Positions 35,046 through 46,210 are shown, numbered from the stretch's first letter. The stretch is 64,000 bases of DNA from Massospora cicadina (GCA_022478985.1 JAKSZP010009567.1:27651-91650); one strand, 5' to 3'. Notes: generated from the letters alone by a model not told the origin. Numbers and translations: made by a program.

Positions 35046-35714
35046 CCTTCAAAAGCCCGCAGGCATCTCCTTTGTTGCTGGTGCGCAAAAAAATGGAACC
35101 CATAGAGTAGTCATAGACTACCGCTGCCTAAATGATGTACCTGAGAAGGATTCATACCCGCTACCATGCATTGATGATGCTTTGAAACTCTGGAGTTTCT
35201 CAAAATACTTTTCAGCAATGGATCTTGCCAGCGGCTACTGTAAGGTAGAGCTCTCTCCAGAAGATAAGGAGAAGTGCGCCCTGATCTGTAGTCAGGTGTT
35301 GAGCTCACAAGGATGCCACAGGGGCTCTGCAATACCCCTACTACATTCCAGCGCATGATGGATTAGAAGGATTCATTGCTCTTAAGCTATCACCTGTGTT
35401 AATATATCTTTAAGACGTTATTGTCTTCATCCAGACATTACAAAAGAATGCAGAATTTTCAGGAGGTCTTTATGCAGCTGCGCGTCTAAACTAAAGTTGA
35501 AACAAAGCAAGTGTACCTTCCTCAAGAGACATCTAGAGTTTCTGGGGCATGAAATTAGCCCAAGTGGAATCGAGCCTCAAGACAGGCAGTTGAACGCCAT
35601 TGTGGCTATGGAGCCACCAAGAGCATGAAGGATATCCAAGTGTTCCTTGGAATGGTGGGATACTATTGAAAGTAAATCCCTCATTTCGTGGATTTGGTGG
35701 CGCCCCACACATAC
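35046..35714 (+). pseudogene. H reverse transcriptase, decayed
   Basis: RT motifs in order: SPLLLVRKKNGTHRVVIDYR (35070-35130), YPLPCIDDALKLW, FSAMDLASGYCKVELSPEDK (35210-35270, with the first catalytic Asp), a frameshift, then VLIYL-stop-DV near 35395-35420 where YLDD should stand, and LEFLGHEISPSGIEP (35530-35575). The catalytic box is interrupted by a stop codon. LTR I is inserted after the SKCSLEWWDTI-like segment. Confidence 0.75.
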
Positions 35715-36775
35715 TGTCATGGAACCTGCTGATTGGAGTAAGATTGGTCTTTAGTCTGGGTGTGTAATAACCCAGTGGAAAGCTCAGAATCCCCAATAGC
35801 ATAGCAGTTCTGATTACTTGTAGGAGGAACGCCCTATGATTTTTGTGAGAGAAATAAAAATTTAAGAACATACCAAAGTCCCTCATGGAAAACCTTATGG
35901 CTGCAATGGGGGCAACCGCAGGTCTTTCAGGGGCATATCCCAAGGGTGGGAGAGGCAAGAAGGAAGACCAATCTCCTAGGTTTGCAGTTGGTGACCTTTA
36001 GGATCAGTTTCCAGTTTTCTGGTTCAATTTCATCAGAAATAAGTATTCTGAGGATCACTAACCTTTTTAAATTTTTGAAAATGCTGATTGGGTTCATAAA
36101 TCAAATTAAATCAACGTGATTCAAACGTTGGGAGGCCTTAAGATTTGCCTTTTACCGGTTGAGGGTTTTTGTGATGACTTTAAGGGTTGGGAACGTTACC
36201 AGAGCGGCGAATCAAATTTATTAAGTTATTTGAGATGGAATGGCCTGTGGAGAGAGGGCCCAGATAATCTGGTGCCTGGTTACTGACTTGCAGTTGCAAG
36301 GATAGCTGTTCCTCACCACAAATGGTGAATTGTGATTAGCGGAGAAAGCCTCATTTCACCCAAATTGCACCAAACTACTGGTAGATTAGCTGGGCGAATT
36401 AGTCTAAATTCTCTTACTATCTTAAACAAGGGAGATGGACCTGTAGTTTTTCTGCCATGTGCTGATAGAGGAGAAGATTTTTGCGAAGATTTTGGCATAT
36501 TTGAAAGCCCTTCAGGAGTGGCAGATTGAGGTAGCATGTCCATGGTGAAATCTTTGATCATTGTGATCACCATTTAGTGTGCCAATAGATTGATGGCTTG
36601 GAGGGCCCACTTAATGACCATTGTTTCTAAAACGCAAATCACGGCGTACTTTGTTGGGTTAAAAAAGTATATTGAAAAAAGGCGGAGTCAATCTTTTTTT
36701 CACTTTGATACCCAGATTGAATCAAAATTCAGATTTTAAAAAAATACAAAAAACAACTGCTCACTCAACCCATAA

Positions 36776-37648
36776 CTTACCAATGTTAATGCAATTGACA
36801 CATGCTGCCCCAGCTTGGGGTATGATACGCTAACATCTGGCGTCTTTTGGCTGCCATTAAAGCGCGCCTGGGATGGCTCTGCTATCCCTCTCAATGCTAC
36901 CAGGAATTATGTCCCCCCTCAGGACTTGGCCTACCACCTCGCAAGCTCTCAGGCAGTGCTCTGGAGCCCTTTGGTGCTCCCATGGAGAAATTTGTGTTTT
37001 GGCCTCTGGGTCAAATATGGGAATCTATTCCCATATGCAAGCTCAGCCATCATTGAGATGGCTATGGCAGTTTTCAACCCTGTTGGCTTTATCAACTTCC
37101 ACCCCTTTAAGGGGTACTTTGACCTCAGCTTCTGCTTAGAAGCCAACGCAGTGGCAGCAGCCAAGCTTCAATTGATTTACATAAAAATTCCGCTTCCCAC
37201 CATTCGCACCTGGCTCTCAGACAAGGCCACTTTGGTGGTCCAGTTTGTTGGGTTGCCCTCTTTCCTTTCCCCCAAGCGCCTCTTCCATAAGCTCACGGAG
37301 GGCTTAGCTGTTTATAATGCAGACCCTGTGTTGCAGTTTGAGGTTTCCAATGGGGCAGATTGGTTGGCAGGGCCTCACGCCTTTGCAATGATCCACCCAC
37401 ATCATCATGACTCTCACCTTGCAATTCCCCCCCCCCGCACTGTGATCAGATCCACCCCTGATCACCCATTCTGGGTGTGCATCAAAAACGGCCACGCCAT
37501 TTGTCCCTTGTGCTTTGAGCTTGACCACTCAAAGCGCAAGTGCCCTACAGTTGCTGCTTCCACCACATCCACCGCTCAGGTCTCGTGCGCCACCCTGGTG
37601 GCTAACTTACCCCAATTTTTGAATGGGGCTCAATCCTCCTGCCCTTAA
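36776..37648 (+). CDS. G1(+) ORF1, Gag-like protein with CCHC knuckle (start lost)
   Basis: The reading frame is open from 36776 (after a TAA at 36773) to the stop at 37646-37648, about 290 codons. G1(-) has a Lys codon where this TAA lies, so the start was upstream. Residues about 140-220 (LVVQFVGLPSFLSPKRLFHK, then LQFEVSNGADWLAGPHAFAM) resemble the RNA-binding domain of Gag/LINE-ORF1-type proteins. Then follows CPLCFELDHSKRKC, a perfect C-x2-C-x4-H-x4-C knuckle (about 37500-37545). The expected role is binding and packaging of the element RNA. The frame after 37648 (to 37908) continues in another register and may have been the C-terminus. Confidence 0.65.
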   Translation, partial: LTNVNAIDTCCPSLGYDTLTSGVFWLPLKRAWDGSAIPLNATRNYVPPQDLAYHLASSQAVLWSPLVLPWRNLCFGLWVKYGNLFPYASSAIIEMAMAVFNPVGFINFHPFKGYFDLSFCLEANAVAAAKLQLIYIKIPLPTIRTWLSDKATLVVQFVGLPSFLSPKRLFHKLTEGLAVYNADPVLQFEVSNGADWLAGPHAFAMIHPHHHDSHLAIPPPRTVIRSTPDHPFWVCIKNGHAICPLCFELDHSKRKCPTVAASTTSTAQVSCATLVANLPQFLNGAQSSCP

Positions 37649-38010
37649 TGTTGGGGAATTCTGGTGCTGCTTCCAAAGCGGTGGCCAATCAAAATTTAAA
37701 AAAAAGTAAAACTTTTGTAAATTTGACCAGATTATGGAATCCTGAGTCAATGGCTGAACCACTTTCAGATGAGCTGCCATGGTCAAAAGCACATGGCCAA
37801 TCAGCTCTGGCCAAAGCCCCAATTCCTGTGGCTGTCCCAGCGCTAGCTGAATCCAATCCATTTGAGGCTCTCAAATGGATGATGAGGATGAATGGCTGTA
37901 CCACTTGAAACCTGATTTTGCTTTGGAGCAGTTCTTCATTGACCCTCCCAAATCACGTTCCCACCATTTTTGTCCAAAAATGGGTTTCCAAATTATAAAA
38001 TATTAACAAA

Positions 38011-38418
38011 ATGGCAGTTGCAGCTGCAGCTGCCCCAGCCAACACCCTACTCCGCCAGCAACTCCATGGGGCAATGGAGCCCCTTGTTGAGGGTATTCCT
38101 ATCCCCAATTTTCCTCATAATTTTGAGGAAGATGCGAAGTACAAAATCGAGGAGCTTGCTTTTGGTGTGAGCCACACTTGTATCAATGCAGCAAAAACTT
38201 CTCTTTTCGACCCCAATTATCCCCAAACCCAATGGCGCATCAAAACATTTACTTGTGTGCCAGCTCTCATCAGTTTTTCTGAGCATCAACTTGCTCAATA
38301 TGTTGAGGCGATGGACACTTCCAGCCTCATTAATGAAGAAAACCCCAACTATACCTCCTTATGCCCCATGTCACTGATGTTCCCACCCCAATGCTGTCTG
38401 CCATGGTCCGCCAGCTAA
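38011..38418 (+). CDS. G1(+) ORF2, 135-aa protein of unknown function
   Basis: Intact ORF with ATG in an ACAAAATGGCA context, identical in length to the ORF at 26789-27196. The C-terminal half (DPNYPQTQWRIKTFTCVPAL to PPQCCLPWSAS) is unchanged between copies; nearly all differences lie in the first 60 residues. The region from SLCPMS to the end is kept in frame in both copies. No known domain, signal peptide or membrane segment is seen. Confidence 0.6.
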   Translation: MAVAAAAAPANTLLRQQLHGAMEPLVEGIPIPNFPHNFEEDAKYKIEELAFGVSHTCINAAKTSLFDPNYPQTQWRIKTFTCVPALISFSEHQLAQYVEAMDTSSLINEENPNYTSLCPMSLMFPPQCCLPWSAS

Positions 38419-39375
38419 AGCGGGCGCCAAACAAAAGTTTCCCCAAAGCCTCCCCGCCATCTGATATGGCTTCCTAGGCTGCTAACCTAGGGGCTATATT
38501 AGGATTTTTTCAATTAATGATAATCCCTTTGTTTGCCTCATTTGTGAATAAAGATGCGTGGTGGCTCCCCTTTTTTGGGGCACCACTAGTACTAAAAAGG
38601 TGGAGTCCATGAAATAGGTTTTACAAAAATGATCAGTTTTATAAAATGAAGGAGGAAAATGAACTGCAACTGCCACTTTCAGAGGCAGTTGTCTTAAAAA
38701 CTAGGTGGTAGGGAAAGGGGATCACGGGTTATCCTAGACAGTAGAGGCTGACATGCTCGCAGGTAAACATCTTGGGCTTGGGAGTTTTCAGCTAGCTTAT
38801 GCACTAGGTCATAGAAGCTCTGGCAATTTTATTTATGATCCAAAATGTGAACCCTCACAGGTCCAATCTTGGCAGCTTTGCTCAGATAATAAGGGCGAAA
38901 TTGGATTCCATTGGAGTTAATTTTGACAAACTTTAAAAAAATTAAATTTTTTTTAAACAGATTATCAGCTTGGATCAGCATTCTGGAACCCAGATTTTTT
39001 TGGTCTAATGTTCTAATATTTTTCTTAGCTCATGAGAAATTTCTTGAGTTTCAAGATCGATTTTCTCCATTTCCAGAGAAGTGAGGGATGGCGGGGTGGA
39101 GGCCAAGGGAGGGAGGAGATGCTGCTGGTGGCCTCTGGCCTGGATTACCCTAACTACAATTCTCCTTTATCTTGTCAACAAGGGAAGGAGCAACCAAGAA
39201 GACGCTGGGGAGGGATTTTTGAGGCCAATGCTGTTAACCAACGTTCATCAACAACTTGGGCCAAGCCCCCCAGTGAGCCAAGGGCCCCACAGGGGGCTTA
39301 GGTCCCCTCTCTCTTTATATAAGGAAACTTGTCCTGTTCCAACCCAAGAGGTTGAGTCTCTATACTTACACATAC

Positions 39376-39900
39376 CTGCTTACTAAAGAAACAACTTTTG
39401 ACTGGGGCCTAGAACAGAAGCAGGCCTTTTCAGAGCTAAAGGCATGATTGGTAGAGGCGCCAATCTTAGCCTATCTTGACTTCAACAAACATATTACATA
39501 TATACTGACGCCAGTGATGTAGGACTTGGTGCAATCTTGGCATATATGATGAAGACAGGTTGGATCACTGATCAAGTTTTTAATTAAAATTGTTCAGTAA
39601 AGCTAAAAAGAACTACATGGTCTAAACATGAGTGCTTGGTAGTGATCAGATAAGTCAAACGCTTTAAGCCTTATTTGTATGGGTTACATTTTAAGGTAGT
39701 CATGGATCATGCATCTCTCCAATTGTTGAGAAATATGAAAGATCCCAATGAACGCGTTGCCCGTTGGTCTGTAGTCCTCTAATGATATCATTTATCACCA
39801 TACATTGATCAGGAGATAAACACCTCAACGTGGATGGCTTGTTGAGATTACTGGTGTCTCACTTGAAATTAGCTGTGAGTTTTGCCTTTATGACCTAATT
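39376..39900 (+). pseudogene. H RNase H, decayed
   Basis: The text resumes after LTR I with YLLTKETTFDWGLEQKQAF (39375-39430). The first catalytic Asp region appears as DASDVGLGAILAY (39510-39545) after a frameshift. KHECLVVIR (39625) holds the catalytic Glu, and LHFKVVMDHASLQLLRNMKD (39690-39745) is the typical end. NVDGLL follows at 39830. Stops and frameshifts break it. Confidence 0.75.
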
Positions 39901-40876
39901 AGGCTACCAGAAGAGGCAAGCAGGACGAAACAGAGTAAGTCAAGAGCGTCCTGGGAAGATATTGCAAAGACACCCAGCACATTGGTAAAATCTACAAAAG
40001 AAGATAAAAACAAGTGGCACCCCTATATCTAACCTAGCAACCGCATGGAGTTAGAGATGTAGGCTCAAGCATGAGGGACAAGGAAGATTTCAAAAAGCTA
40101 GCATACCTAAAAGAAAGGTTCTTCTGGGAGTACATGTCAGAAAAATTGCACCAAGCCTTGGAGTAGTGCATACCTGGTGTGAGTTTCCACCAGCTGGAGA
40201 AGTGATTTGAGTTTATGCTGATTCCACCCACAGCGCCTTTCATTAATGTCTCAATTGACGTGGTAGGACCCTTACCAACTGCCTCCAGTAGATCCAAGTT
40301 CATCCTAGTTGTGATTAACCATTTCACCAAGTGGGATGAGGCCTCAACAGTTAGGACATATACTGCAAACTTCACTGCTCATTTCCTGTACAATCATGTT
40401 ATCATGAGGCACGGTTGCCCTCAAGTTTTACTCTCAGACAACAGCAAGGACTTAATATTGGACGTAGTGAGAAACCTGATGGACCTAGTAGGAGCGAAGC
40501 AGCAGTCCACTACCACCAACACTCCATCCTCAAACAGAAACATTGAGTGAGTAAATAGAACCTTAGGAGGAACGTTGAGGAATATGGCCCATAACTATAA
40601 GTCAAAATTAAAATAAGTTGCTTCCGTCAGCGTTGTTGGCTTACTGGTTGAGTCACCACCATGTGATTGGGTTGTCTTCTTTCAAGGCCCTGCATGGGTG
40701 AGAGGCAACTTTGTAAGACCATCTGGCCCTGATCATCTCAGCGGATTGTAAGAGCCTGCCTCCTGAAAGCTATTAGCAGGAATTAGCTGACAAGCTTATA
40801 TGAACTCAATTAGAGGCTTCAAACATAGGAGCGACCATCCCTCAAAGTCAACAGGAGAGCCAAAAATAAATTAGGC
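39901..40876 (+). pseudogene. H integrase, first part
   Basis: The N-terminal His/Cys region lies around 40090-40200 (LKERFFWEYMSEKLH). The core is open at 40215-40550: SIDVVGPLPTASSRSKFILV (first Asp), RHGCPQVLLSDN (second Asp), and SSNRNIE followed by a stop and VNRTL (the catalytic Glu retained). After 40560 frames shift. An LTR-like insertion starts at 40877. Confidence 0.75.
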
Positions 40877-42200
40877 TGTTGGAACTGATGCTAGGGCCTT
40901 GTATCTCAGTTTCACAAGTTACACACACATGCAACAAATAGCTACAATTTGAGGACAGTGACCTTGACCAAAAATTAACAAAAACCTAATATAATGAAAT
41001 ATGGTTTTTTTTAGAAATGAAAGAGCACACTGTAATATTGAATACTTCCAGGGCTCATGGGGTACTAAAGTGATTCTTTTGGATATGCTTTTCACAGCTT
41101 ACTTAGGAAAAAGATCACCTTGCAACTGACAATCCTCTTCAGATATTCTCATTCTACCAGTATTCTCATTGGTGCTTTCACTAGTTACCAAGCAGCACTA
41201 CAAGCTTAGTAGACTAAAATGGTTATATCCTAATTGGACCAAAGAAGCGAAAACTAAGGTTCAGAGAATTTACTGGAAAAGATGTAATCCACTGAATTAG
41301 TTTATTATTGAAGGGTGGCCCTGATAAATAATAACGACCCAATTACTGATGTTTTATGCTGGCACAGGGCAATTTAGAATAAATATGACAAAATAAGTTA
41401 GAAAGTGATAAACAAATGAAGACCACAGTGTTATATAGTTGACTGGACCATAATTGTCAAGTAGATTAAATATAAAAGATAATAAAATTAGCTTATGTCT
41501 AACTTATTATATTCTATGTTAAAAACTAAGCGATTAAGGATTAAAAATACACTAAGTACAAACAGAACTTAGTATTTGTGGCCTAGAAGTTCCACTTAAT
41601 CATATCTGACTTGATAATCCAGGAATGGGGCTTTTTTGTCAAGTCAAAATTAGTTTTTAATGTCAATCAAGTTACAATCAAATTAATTACTAAACAGTGG
41701 CACAAAATGTCTTGGTATATGCTACTATTGCTTGAAAGGAGCAATGGTTTAGCCATTATCAGATGCGTCAGAGGAAACGCTGTCTCAAAATAATTTTGTT
41801 GATAAGACACTGTCCATGAGGCTAATATGGGTTACAGTGGTATGCCTAATAGTTTTTTGACCCTCTAAAGACCTTCATTATGAACCTCTAGTTAATTGGC
41901 GATGTGAGGCGACGTGTCACGGGTAAAGGTAGGGAAACATCAAGCCCTATAAATTCTCTAACATTAGATAAATAAAAAGCAATCTTTAAGCGGAATACTC
42001 TTTTGGTAGTTTGCAATATAAAAGCTTTTTACTGTTAATACATTTCCATTATATAAAGTCAGTAAATTATTTGTGATCAGGAAGATCAGGGAAGGAAGCC
42101 ATTGTACAAGTAAATCAATAGTAGAATACAGCCTTTAGCCTTATCTTTAAGGAATTCATATTCTAAGAACTATCGCCATCTAGCCTATTGTCCTCATACA
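40877..42200. mobile_element. Probable LTR J, about 1.32 kb
   Basis: The block separates the core and C-terminal domain of the H integrase. It starts TGTTGGAACTGATGC and ends CCTCATACA. TAGGC precedes it (40872-40876) and TAGGC follows one base after it (42202-42206), so a TSD is likely but imperfect. It contains only short ORFs and A+T-rich DNA. The orientation is not clear, and part could be decayed H sequence. Confidence 0.4.
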
Positions 42201-42716
42201 GTAGGCGTTCATAGCTCCTACTTTAATCACAGACAAAGATCAAGACATCTGAAGTATGCCAAAACTTCAACAAACAGCATCAGCAGCTGATAGATTTGGT
42301 TAACAAGAGATGAGCCGGTGGGGAGTTAGAGATTTGATTAATAGTAAGGTAATACTTTAGGCCACTACATATATCTCTAAGATTGCATGGCTTAGAAACT
42401 AAAGTACTAAATAAATCCATATCTAATTACTAGATAAAGTATGAAATTAAATATAAACAAGTATCATGTCCATATGGTTGATCAAACCAATTACAACATA
42501 GGCTTTCAGAGTTTAGCCTGGGGTAAAAGTATTTGTTTTATCACCTGTGGATAACATAACCTGAGAAATTAATACCATATGGACTGGTCCTGTTACTGTA
42601 TTAACGAAAAGAGGATATGAATACTCTTTCCAGGACAATGATACTAACATCAAGTTTGGTAGAGTAAATGCCCGGCATCTCAGATAATTCACCAGGTCTC
42701 ATATTGGAAGGTCAAG
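42201..42716 (+). pseudogene. H integrase C-terminal domain and 3' tail
   Basis: At about 42570-42680 the plus strand reads WTGPVTVLTKRGYEYSFQ, then FGRVNARHLR, the GPY/F-type C-terminal module of gypsy integrases. The equivalent in element A is LWSGPFKVIAKTAIDAYSI. 42210-42480 upstream is without clear frame. A purine-rich GGAAGGTCAAG precedes the 3' LTR. Confidence 0.65.
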
Positions 42717-43925
42717 TGTCAAAGATGAAATTGCAAACGGTCAACATATCATTCAGCTCCCAGTGGAATGAGTTGAAATACTTCCCAAACTGTTGGAGGT
42801 ACAGGTGACCAACCCACTATGGATGGGAACAAATGAGCCCCTTTTATAGATTTAAGTGAGAAAAGGAATTTTCAACAATGTTGGGATGGCATCATATACA
42901 AACTTTCACTCTAACGAGTTAGAGGATTAAGTATATGAAGATGACAAAGTTGGTGGAATTCATTATTAAAATTGACCACCTTATATACCTTTTGGGGGCC
43001 AATTGATTTTCATTCTGCCAATAATGCTATAATGAGCAGATTAAATTACCCTAATGAGAGCGTTCAAGGCTTAAATTATACTATAAATTGGACAATTATC
43101 CAAAATCAAGAGTTTCTTAAAACCTCAAGGAAGGCGCATCATAGGAGCTTCATCTTTTAAACCTGATGTCAACCAGAGTACTACCAAATTTAAAAAAATC
43201 AATATTATAAGATGATACTTTGCCCAACACCCAGAAGTGGGACTAGTGAAAGGGCCCCTCAGCATCAAGGTACATGGATAATCACCATGAGAAGGATCTT
43301 GAAACTAAAGAATTTGGCCCAAATGGATGAGGCCACTAAAGCAGCAAATAGCTGGTCTAACTAGGGAATCTTGAAAATCCCCATATCAAAACCCATAAAC
43401 CCAATTATTTTATAATTTTTTTTTATTTTTATAACTTGAATTATCCCTTGAAGTATAAAATACTTCTCTTTTTATCTTAATAAAAAACTTATATACAGAA
43501 CCTCAGTTCTATCCTTATACTTTCACTTATAGTTGTTTAATTGAGCTAATCACCAGTAAACAGTCTGGGATTAACCAAATATACAGAATACAGTAACCAG
43601 TCTGATATCTGCTCTATCTGGATGAAGAAATTCTCTATCACGGATACCTTGGAGCTGAGCTGCTAAATTAGAAGTTGTATTTTTTTGTTGAGTCCTGAGG
43701 TCCATCATAAAATTATTATGTTTAAGAGAGTCAACAAGAGATTTTTCATGGGCTAAAATAGTTTACCAAAGTGACTGATGCTACAAGGTGTAGCATCAGG
43801 AGAATTTTCTCTATGAGGATGGTTGTGATTTTAGAAAAGTGTCTGGTGACTAATCTGCATGGAGTATGCCCCTGAGCAGCAAGTTGGCCTCACATGTTAA
43901 GCAATCTGAGGTCAGTGAGTAGAAT
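42717..43925 (+). repeat. 3' LTR of H, 1209 bp
   Basis: It starts TGTCAAAGATG and ends before the TSD copy GACAC. It aligns to 31145-32356 over its length, with many single-base differences and small indels, so H is not recent. Confidence 0.8.
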
Positions 43926-43930
43926 GACAC

Positions 43931-44349
43931 CAACATGGATTCCCATTGATTTTTTCAGGCTTGGGATCACATAGGAGGTAAAATTGGATCCTTTGTCGCT
44001 CAATGAAACTTATGGGCATCCATGCCAGTACACTACTTAGTCCAGTATAAATCTCTTGGTGCTTGTTGCATTTATCCTGCTCAAGGACTTGGTCTTGACC
44101 CATCTGGTTAGATGGTCTATTGCAACTATAATGTACTTTACTTCCCCAGTACTAACACTAAAAAGTCTTATCACATCTATTGACACCATGTTCCATGCAA
44201 ACCCAGGGCGTACTTGCCAATATCCTGTCACAATCTTGTGGGCTTGTTGAGTTAACACTTTACGCAACAGGCTAGTTAATTTAAAACAATTTAATTGATT
44301 GGTTCTCAGTAGACTGGTGTAGATGATCCATTGTTTTTCTTAGGCCACC
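43931..44349 (-). pseudogene. F2 integrase core, N-terminal half
   Basis: Read from right to left: YWQVRPGFAWNMVSIDVIRL (first catalytic Asp, 44220-44165), KYIIVAIDHLTRWVKTKSLS (about 44150-44085) and VVYWHGCP-like text around 44010-44035. The frame 44267-44037 is open for 76 codons. Element A has SIDVMGPLA and KYIIVAINHLTRWVKMKALT here. The rest of the core is at 30499-31139 beyond element H. Confidence 0.8.
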
Positions 44350-45290
44350 TGTCAGAAAATTAACCAGATGGATCCCTTCAATAATTATAATTATTTGGGA
44401 TGAAATAGGCCGATCCCATTGGAATGGCTTATCAACTGAATTTCGTATGGTTTAATGATTGCATGGTGAGTTGCTCTTCAAATTGAGTTGAGCCAAATCT
44501 GTATTTCGCTGAGTTAGGATGTTAGGATTGGTGAGGCTAATTGATGGCCCTAAATTAGTATTTAATCACTGGCAACTAGTAGCTGATGATGATCTATTTA
44601 TATTTATTTAAGTAATGTCAGCAGAAACTTCTGATCTCAAGTTTGAGGTGGCCAAGGTTTTCCCACCGCCTCATATTTTTTAATCAAATATTTCCTGAAA
44701 AAGGCGATTCCCTAATTGATTGACTAGGAGAGTCAAAAATGTGTTATTAGTGAGAAGCAAGCTATTCTGAGAACCCAAGCGACTGAAGCTGTTTCTGAAG
44801 CACAATTACTAAGGTGAATCCACATTCATTATTAATTTATATTTAATAATTATTCAGCTCACCAGCAACTGAATGCTGAGGATGAGCAGAAACTAATGTT
44901 TGTTCATTGGGAAGGATGGGGTGAGAGTATCAACGCCAGTAAGAGAGTAAGCGCAGCACAAGAGAGAGAATGGTTGGCTGGAAGGTCCAGCATTGAGCTG
45001 ATAGGCCAGCAATGGGCGCAGTAGCCCTTTTGTACATATAGATACCCAGAACTTCCCTTTCAATAAAGATCTCCCTTTTCCTAATCTATAATTTATTATA
45101 AGTCATGTTTATTCTTGTGGGTTGGGTTTAGGCTGGGGGATCCCTGAATGGCACGGGTGACACGTCAAGGGGTCAGCTGGCACTGCTGATCCTGCTGCCT
45201 AAGGCGAAATGGCAAGGGCTGACCAGTCCTCATACTGGTTGGCCTGCCAACTAGCAAATCCACTGTCGCTGGAAAAGCGATTTTCTGACA
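44350..45290 (+). mobile_element. B1: solo LTR of family B, 941 bp
   Basis: It has perfect 10-bp inverted ends, TGTCAGAAAA and TTTTCTGACA. The flanks CCACC (44345-44349) and CCACT (45291-45295) are a TSD with one change. The F2 integrase text is continuous across it. A TATA-like region and AATAAA lie near 45040-45065. The second copy is B2 at 47858-48861. No B coding region is found. Confidence 0.8.
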
Positions 45291-45295
45291 CCACT

Positions 45296-45388
45296 ATGCC
45301 CTACACCTTTGTGCGCAGCTTGTATAATTGCTGAGCGTTCCAAAGATTTGGGAAAAAGTATCCTTTCTGTCAATTTATTTATAAAGCT
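45296..45388 (-). pseudogene. F2 integrase N-terminal fragment
   Basis: A short stretch matches F1 around 19700-19800 (ATGCCCTA...CTTTGTGCGCA and the following bases), where the integrase N-terminal region is encoded on the minus strand. It continues the gene from 44349 across B1. Confidence 0.6.
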
Positions 45389-45820
45389 AGTAGTGAAATA
45401 CCTATGCTTTGCTAAGGTGTTTATAACTTGCCAGATGATCCTAAATAGATTTAGTATTTATATTGGTAGATATTCATCAATAAGTTTATAAATCATTAAA
45501 CCTATCAAATATTTTCCAATCTCCAACCACTTAACCAAAATCAGTTAAGCCTACCAAATTAACTAAACCATTAATCAAATACATGAAATTACTGAACCCA
45601 TCCAATCAGCCAAAAAATGAACTGCTACTCAAAAAAACCAATTGTTGAATTACAAAACAGTCAAAGGCTACCAATCACTTATCAAAACCTATAAAATCTA
45701 TTAAATTAAACAAATATGAAAATTCTCAGCCAAATTTCTATATAATTACAATTAGAAAAATATAATTTTTAGATTGTATATAAAAACTGATATTAAAATT
45801 CATATGATTTTATTAGAAAA

Positions 45821-45941
45821 GCGGTATTTACACGGCGTTGCTAGGGTTTATAAATAATACCGCACTGACATAGCCTATAGGCTGTGCCAGCGCTACTCTC
45901 AAGCCACTTGGACTAACAGCTTCGCTGTTGCCCTTGTGGCT
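45821..45941. other. Cluster of three inverted repeats
   Basis: GCGGTATT (45821-45828) pairs with AATACCGC (45856-45863). AGCCTATAGGCT (45872-45883) is a perfect 12-bp palindrome. AGCCAC/GTGGCT (45902-45907 and 45936-45941) encloses AACAGC/GCTGTT (45915-45920 and 45924-45929) with loop TTC. These GC-containing stems stand out against the A+T-rich surround. Confidence 0.6.
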
Positions 45942-46178
45942 GGTGAGCTGATTATCCTAACTTTATTTAATCTACTTAAAACTTGAACACTAATTTTAAT
46001 TAGTTTTGGGTGAGCAATTTGGTGAATTATTTAATAATAATCGCCAATTCTCACCTACTCACCCAAATAGATTGAACCTATTACATTTGATAGTTTTAGA
46101 TTCAATATTAATTGCCAATAATCACTCACCTAATTTGATTGAACCTATCAGACTTGAAGGTTTCAGATGTCGTTCAGT

Positions 46179-46210
46179 CAGTACATCAGTACATCAGTAC
46201 ATCAGTGAAT
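46179..46210. repeat. Tandem repeat CAGTACAT, three units plus one variant
   Basis: Three perfect 8-bp units followed by CAGTGAAT, near the right end of the unclassified insertion. Confidence 0.85.

Larger units (their letters stand above)
36690..38593 (+). mobile_element. G1(+): gag-only poly(A) retroelement, 1904 bp
   Basis: It is flanked by AAAAAGGCGGAGTC (36676-36689) and AAAAAGGTGGAGTC (38594-38607), one mismatch in 14. The 5' end (TTTCACTTTGATACC) and the 3' end (CACCACTAGTACTA plus A-run, preceded by a GTGGTG/CACCAC hairpin) match G1(-). It contains ORF1 and ORF2 and no reverse transcriptase. It is inserted in LTR I inside H inside F2, so it is a comparatively young insertion. Confidence 0.8.
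35715..39370 (+). mobile_element. LTR I (probable solo LTR, about 1.75 kb), interrupted by G1(+)
   Basis: The element begins TGTCATGGAACC and ends TATACTTACA between perfect 5-bp repeats CATAC (35710-35714 and 39371-39375); H RT and RNase H text is continuous across it. A TATA box TTTATATAAGG lies at 39314-39324, about 50 bp from the end. Without G1(+) it is about 1.75 kb. No gypsy proteins are found inside, so a solo LTR is likely. ORFs such as 36313-36573 and 39032-39301 look accidental. No second copy is in the window. Confidence 0.65.
31145..43925 (+). mobile_element. Gypsy element H, with nested insertions
   Basis: Plus-strand Ty3/gypsy element with LTRs of 1212 and 1209 bp, a primer-binding site, then gag, protease, RT, RNase H and integrase. 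The flanks GACAA (31140-31144) and GACAC (43926-43930) are a 5-bp TSD with one change, and the F2 integrase gene can be joined across it. LTR I (35715-39370), itself carrying G1(+), splits RT from RNase H, and a probable LTR J (40877-42200) splits the integrase. Confidence 0.85.

Noticed and set aside
37304..37528. Minus-strand ORF opposite G1(+) ORF1
   Set aside because: It is a shadow of the plus-strand knuckle-coding frame and the same shadow appears in G1(-).
38570..38593. Helitron 3' end (hairpin followed by CTAG)
   Set aside because: The G1 end has a hairpin and CTAG, but copies are flanked by 14-bp direct repeats and an A-run. Helitrons make no TSD and insert between A and T.
39032..39386. 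Overlapping ORFs of 89 and 101 codons near a TATA box, as a gene start
   Set aside because: They end within LTR I upstream or at its border and overlap in two frames. No domain is seen, and the TATA box fits an LTR promoter.
46179..46210. CRISPR-like repeat
   Set aside because: Units are 8 bp without spacers and lie in a eukaryotic transposon; a simple tandem repeat.
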